Positions 63,078-64,000 of a stretch of DNA of 64,000 nucleotides are shown here, in pieces. A program made the position numbers and the translations under genes. Position 1 is the first letter of the stretch, and each line of letters starts with the position of its first letter. The notes beneath the pieces were generated by a model. It saw only the letters and a list, made by a program, of their open reading frames with translations, was not told where the DNA came from and did not search any database. Source of the DNA: Punica granatum (Eukaryota; Streptophyta; Magnoliopsida; Myrtales; Lythraceae); the NCBI RefSeq assembly GCF_007655135.1, contig NC_045131.1, positions 19,266,001-19,330,000 on the forward strand, written 5' to 3'.

Positions 63078-63130
63078 GCGGGAAAAACCCGCCAATGAAG
63101 AGAGAGAGGAAAGATGCGGGAAAAACCCGC
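63078..63130 (+). repeat. Two identical perfect hairpins, GCGGG-AAAAA-CCCGC
   Basis: The hairpins occupy 63078-63092 and 63116-63130. Each has a 5-bp perfect stem and an A5 loop, and each is followed by CAA. They lie 170 bp before the larger stem-loop array. Confidence 0.8.
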
Positions 63131-63303
63131 CAACGAACAAAACTCCGGCATCGCCAATTTGAAGAAGAAATCAACAAACCCCGACAAAAAGGGGGGAGCA
63201 GCGGACGCAACTCCTCGACGGAGACAGAACGTAACGCACTTGGAAGTTGAATCCTTCGAACCCTTCGCCCTTGCAAACTCGTGAGACAAAAGAATCGAGC
63301 CCG

Positions 63304-63449
63304 CTAGGTCGAAAACCCCTCGGGGCGACCTAGGCAAAAACTGGGGCAGGAGAGAGGCACGACTGAAAATCCCGAGGCGGGCGGTCGTGGCAAAAGGAGA
63401 GCTCATCCCCTTTAGGTTGAGAGGTACAGTCCTGAGGCGGGTGACCGTA
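63304..63449 (+). repeat. Array of three stem-loops in element D, related to those in C
   Basis: Outer stems are CTAGGTCG/CGACCTAG (63304-63311 with 63326-63333), CACGAC/GTCGTG (63358-63363 with 63384-63389) and TACAGTC/GACCGTA (63425-63431 with 63443-63449, one A-C mismatch). The first two have the AAAA spacer and an inner pairing (CCCC/GGGG, CCCG/CGGG), and all are followed by GCAAAA. The first two match units 50998-51028 and 50944-50975 of element C in order and sense. Confidence 0.75.
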
Positions 63450-64000
63450 GCAAAAGGAGAGTAAAATGAGAGATAAACAAAATAGTCACCCTGGGCCTTC
63501 GCACACTGCGTAGACCAGGGATCCCCCAAGGGAAATGACCAGGTTATCTACTCCAACACAATCCCCAATCGGCTCTCCTACCGAACTCAACCGTCCAAGG
63601 CGGATTCTTCTTCAAGCACAGCGGGCGACCAAGCACGCAATCCAAACAGCCAACACCAACCGAAGGACGGAAGAGAAGGGGGTACATCTCACGGCAAGCG
63701 TGAACTCGTGTATCCTTTTAGCCTTGGGCAACGTGCTCCCCAAGCTTTCTCTTTTCTCTTTGTCATTGCACAACTCCAAAATGGGTCACAGCCACCCTTC
63801 AATCGGCTACCGCAAAGCCAAAATCCTAGACATTTCTTTCCGGGAGTCTAGTCATAACACTCTGAAAATGACTAGACCGAGGTCTGACCAAATTTGAACA
63901 AAATTCCGCATGCGGGTTACAAATGCAGCCGCCCTACGATACCCTGATGAGAAGGGTCCTAAGTTCACGGGCGCGTCGAACCATCGATAGAACCGCTTGG
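63450..64000 (+). other. Element D internal region to window end
   Basis: Starts with purine-rich sequence after the last hairpin. A 120-codon ORF at 63535-63897 has no recognisable motif. The element is not finished at the window edge. Confidence 0.45.

Noticed and set aside
62825..63529. 234-codon minus-strand ORF
   Set aside because: Antisense to the element D hairpin region, with no recognisable motif; explained by GC-rich non-coding sequence.

Overview
This is nuclear DNA from a flowering plant, almost certainly a eudicot. The evidence is one long intron-rich gene for a class XI myosin and a dense load of Ty3/gypsy LTR retrotransposons with plant-type primer-binding sites. The exact taxon cannot be read from the window. 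No rRNA, tRNA, CRISPR array or bacterial-style operon was seen.

Left arm (1-10733): gypsy debris. A minus-strand chromovirus-like element, here called A1 (gag-protease-RT), runs off the left edge. Its LTR abuts a broken tandem of Tekay/Del-type pieces (LTR end, integrase tail, complete LTR, integrase tail; 4341-8050). Next comes an inverted-LTR structure (8051-9921) that looks like an autointegration product. It is followed by a chimeric gag/pol-tail ORF and a second LTR family, F (10318-10733).

Centre (10734-30828): the host region. The myosin XI gene lies on the minus strand. I could model 39 coding exons with consistent phase: start codon 27203-27205, stop 10995-10997, about 1488 codons with no lesion. 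Its upstream flank carries CT/GA microsatellites and a probable Tourist-like MITE (28546-28849), then AT-rich DNA in which I see no gene.

Right arm (30829-64000): a nested series of insertions of which only the left sides are visible. A3 (chromovirus-like, gag-protease) is cut at 33539 by the head of a diverged Tat-like LTR (G). G is cut at 34670 by a nearly intact Tekay/Del chromovirus (B). The 3' LTR of B is cut at 44550 by a minus-strand Tat/Ogre-like element with 5-kb LTRs (C). The integrase of C is cut at 52057 by a plus-strand LTR of the same family (E), and that LTR is cut at 54510 by another member (D), whose internal region runs off the right edge.

The most unusual signal is an array of short stem-loops downstream of the integrase in C (50756-51028) and again in the internal region of D (63304-63449). 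The stems differ in sequence from unit to unit, but pairing is kept by compensatory changes and G-U wobbles on the element's sense strand, which suggests a repeated structured RNA module in the retroelement. All coordinates, translations and alignments were made by eye; no database search was run.
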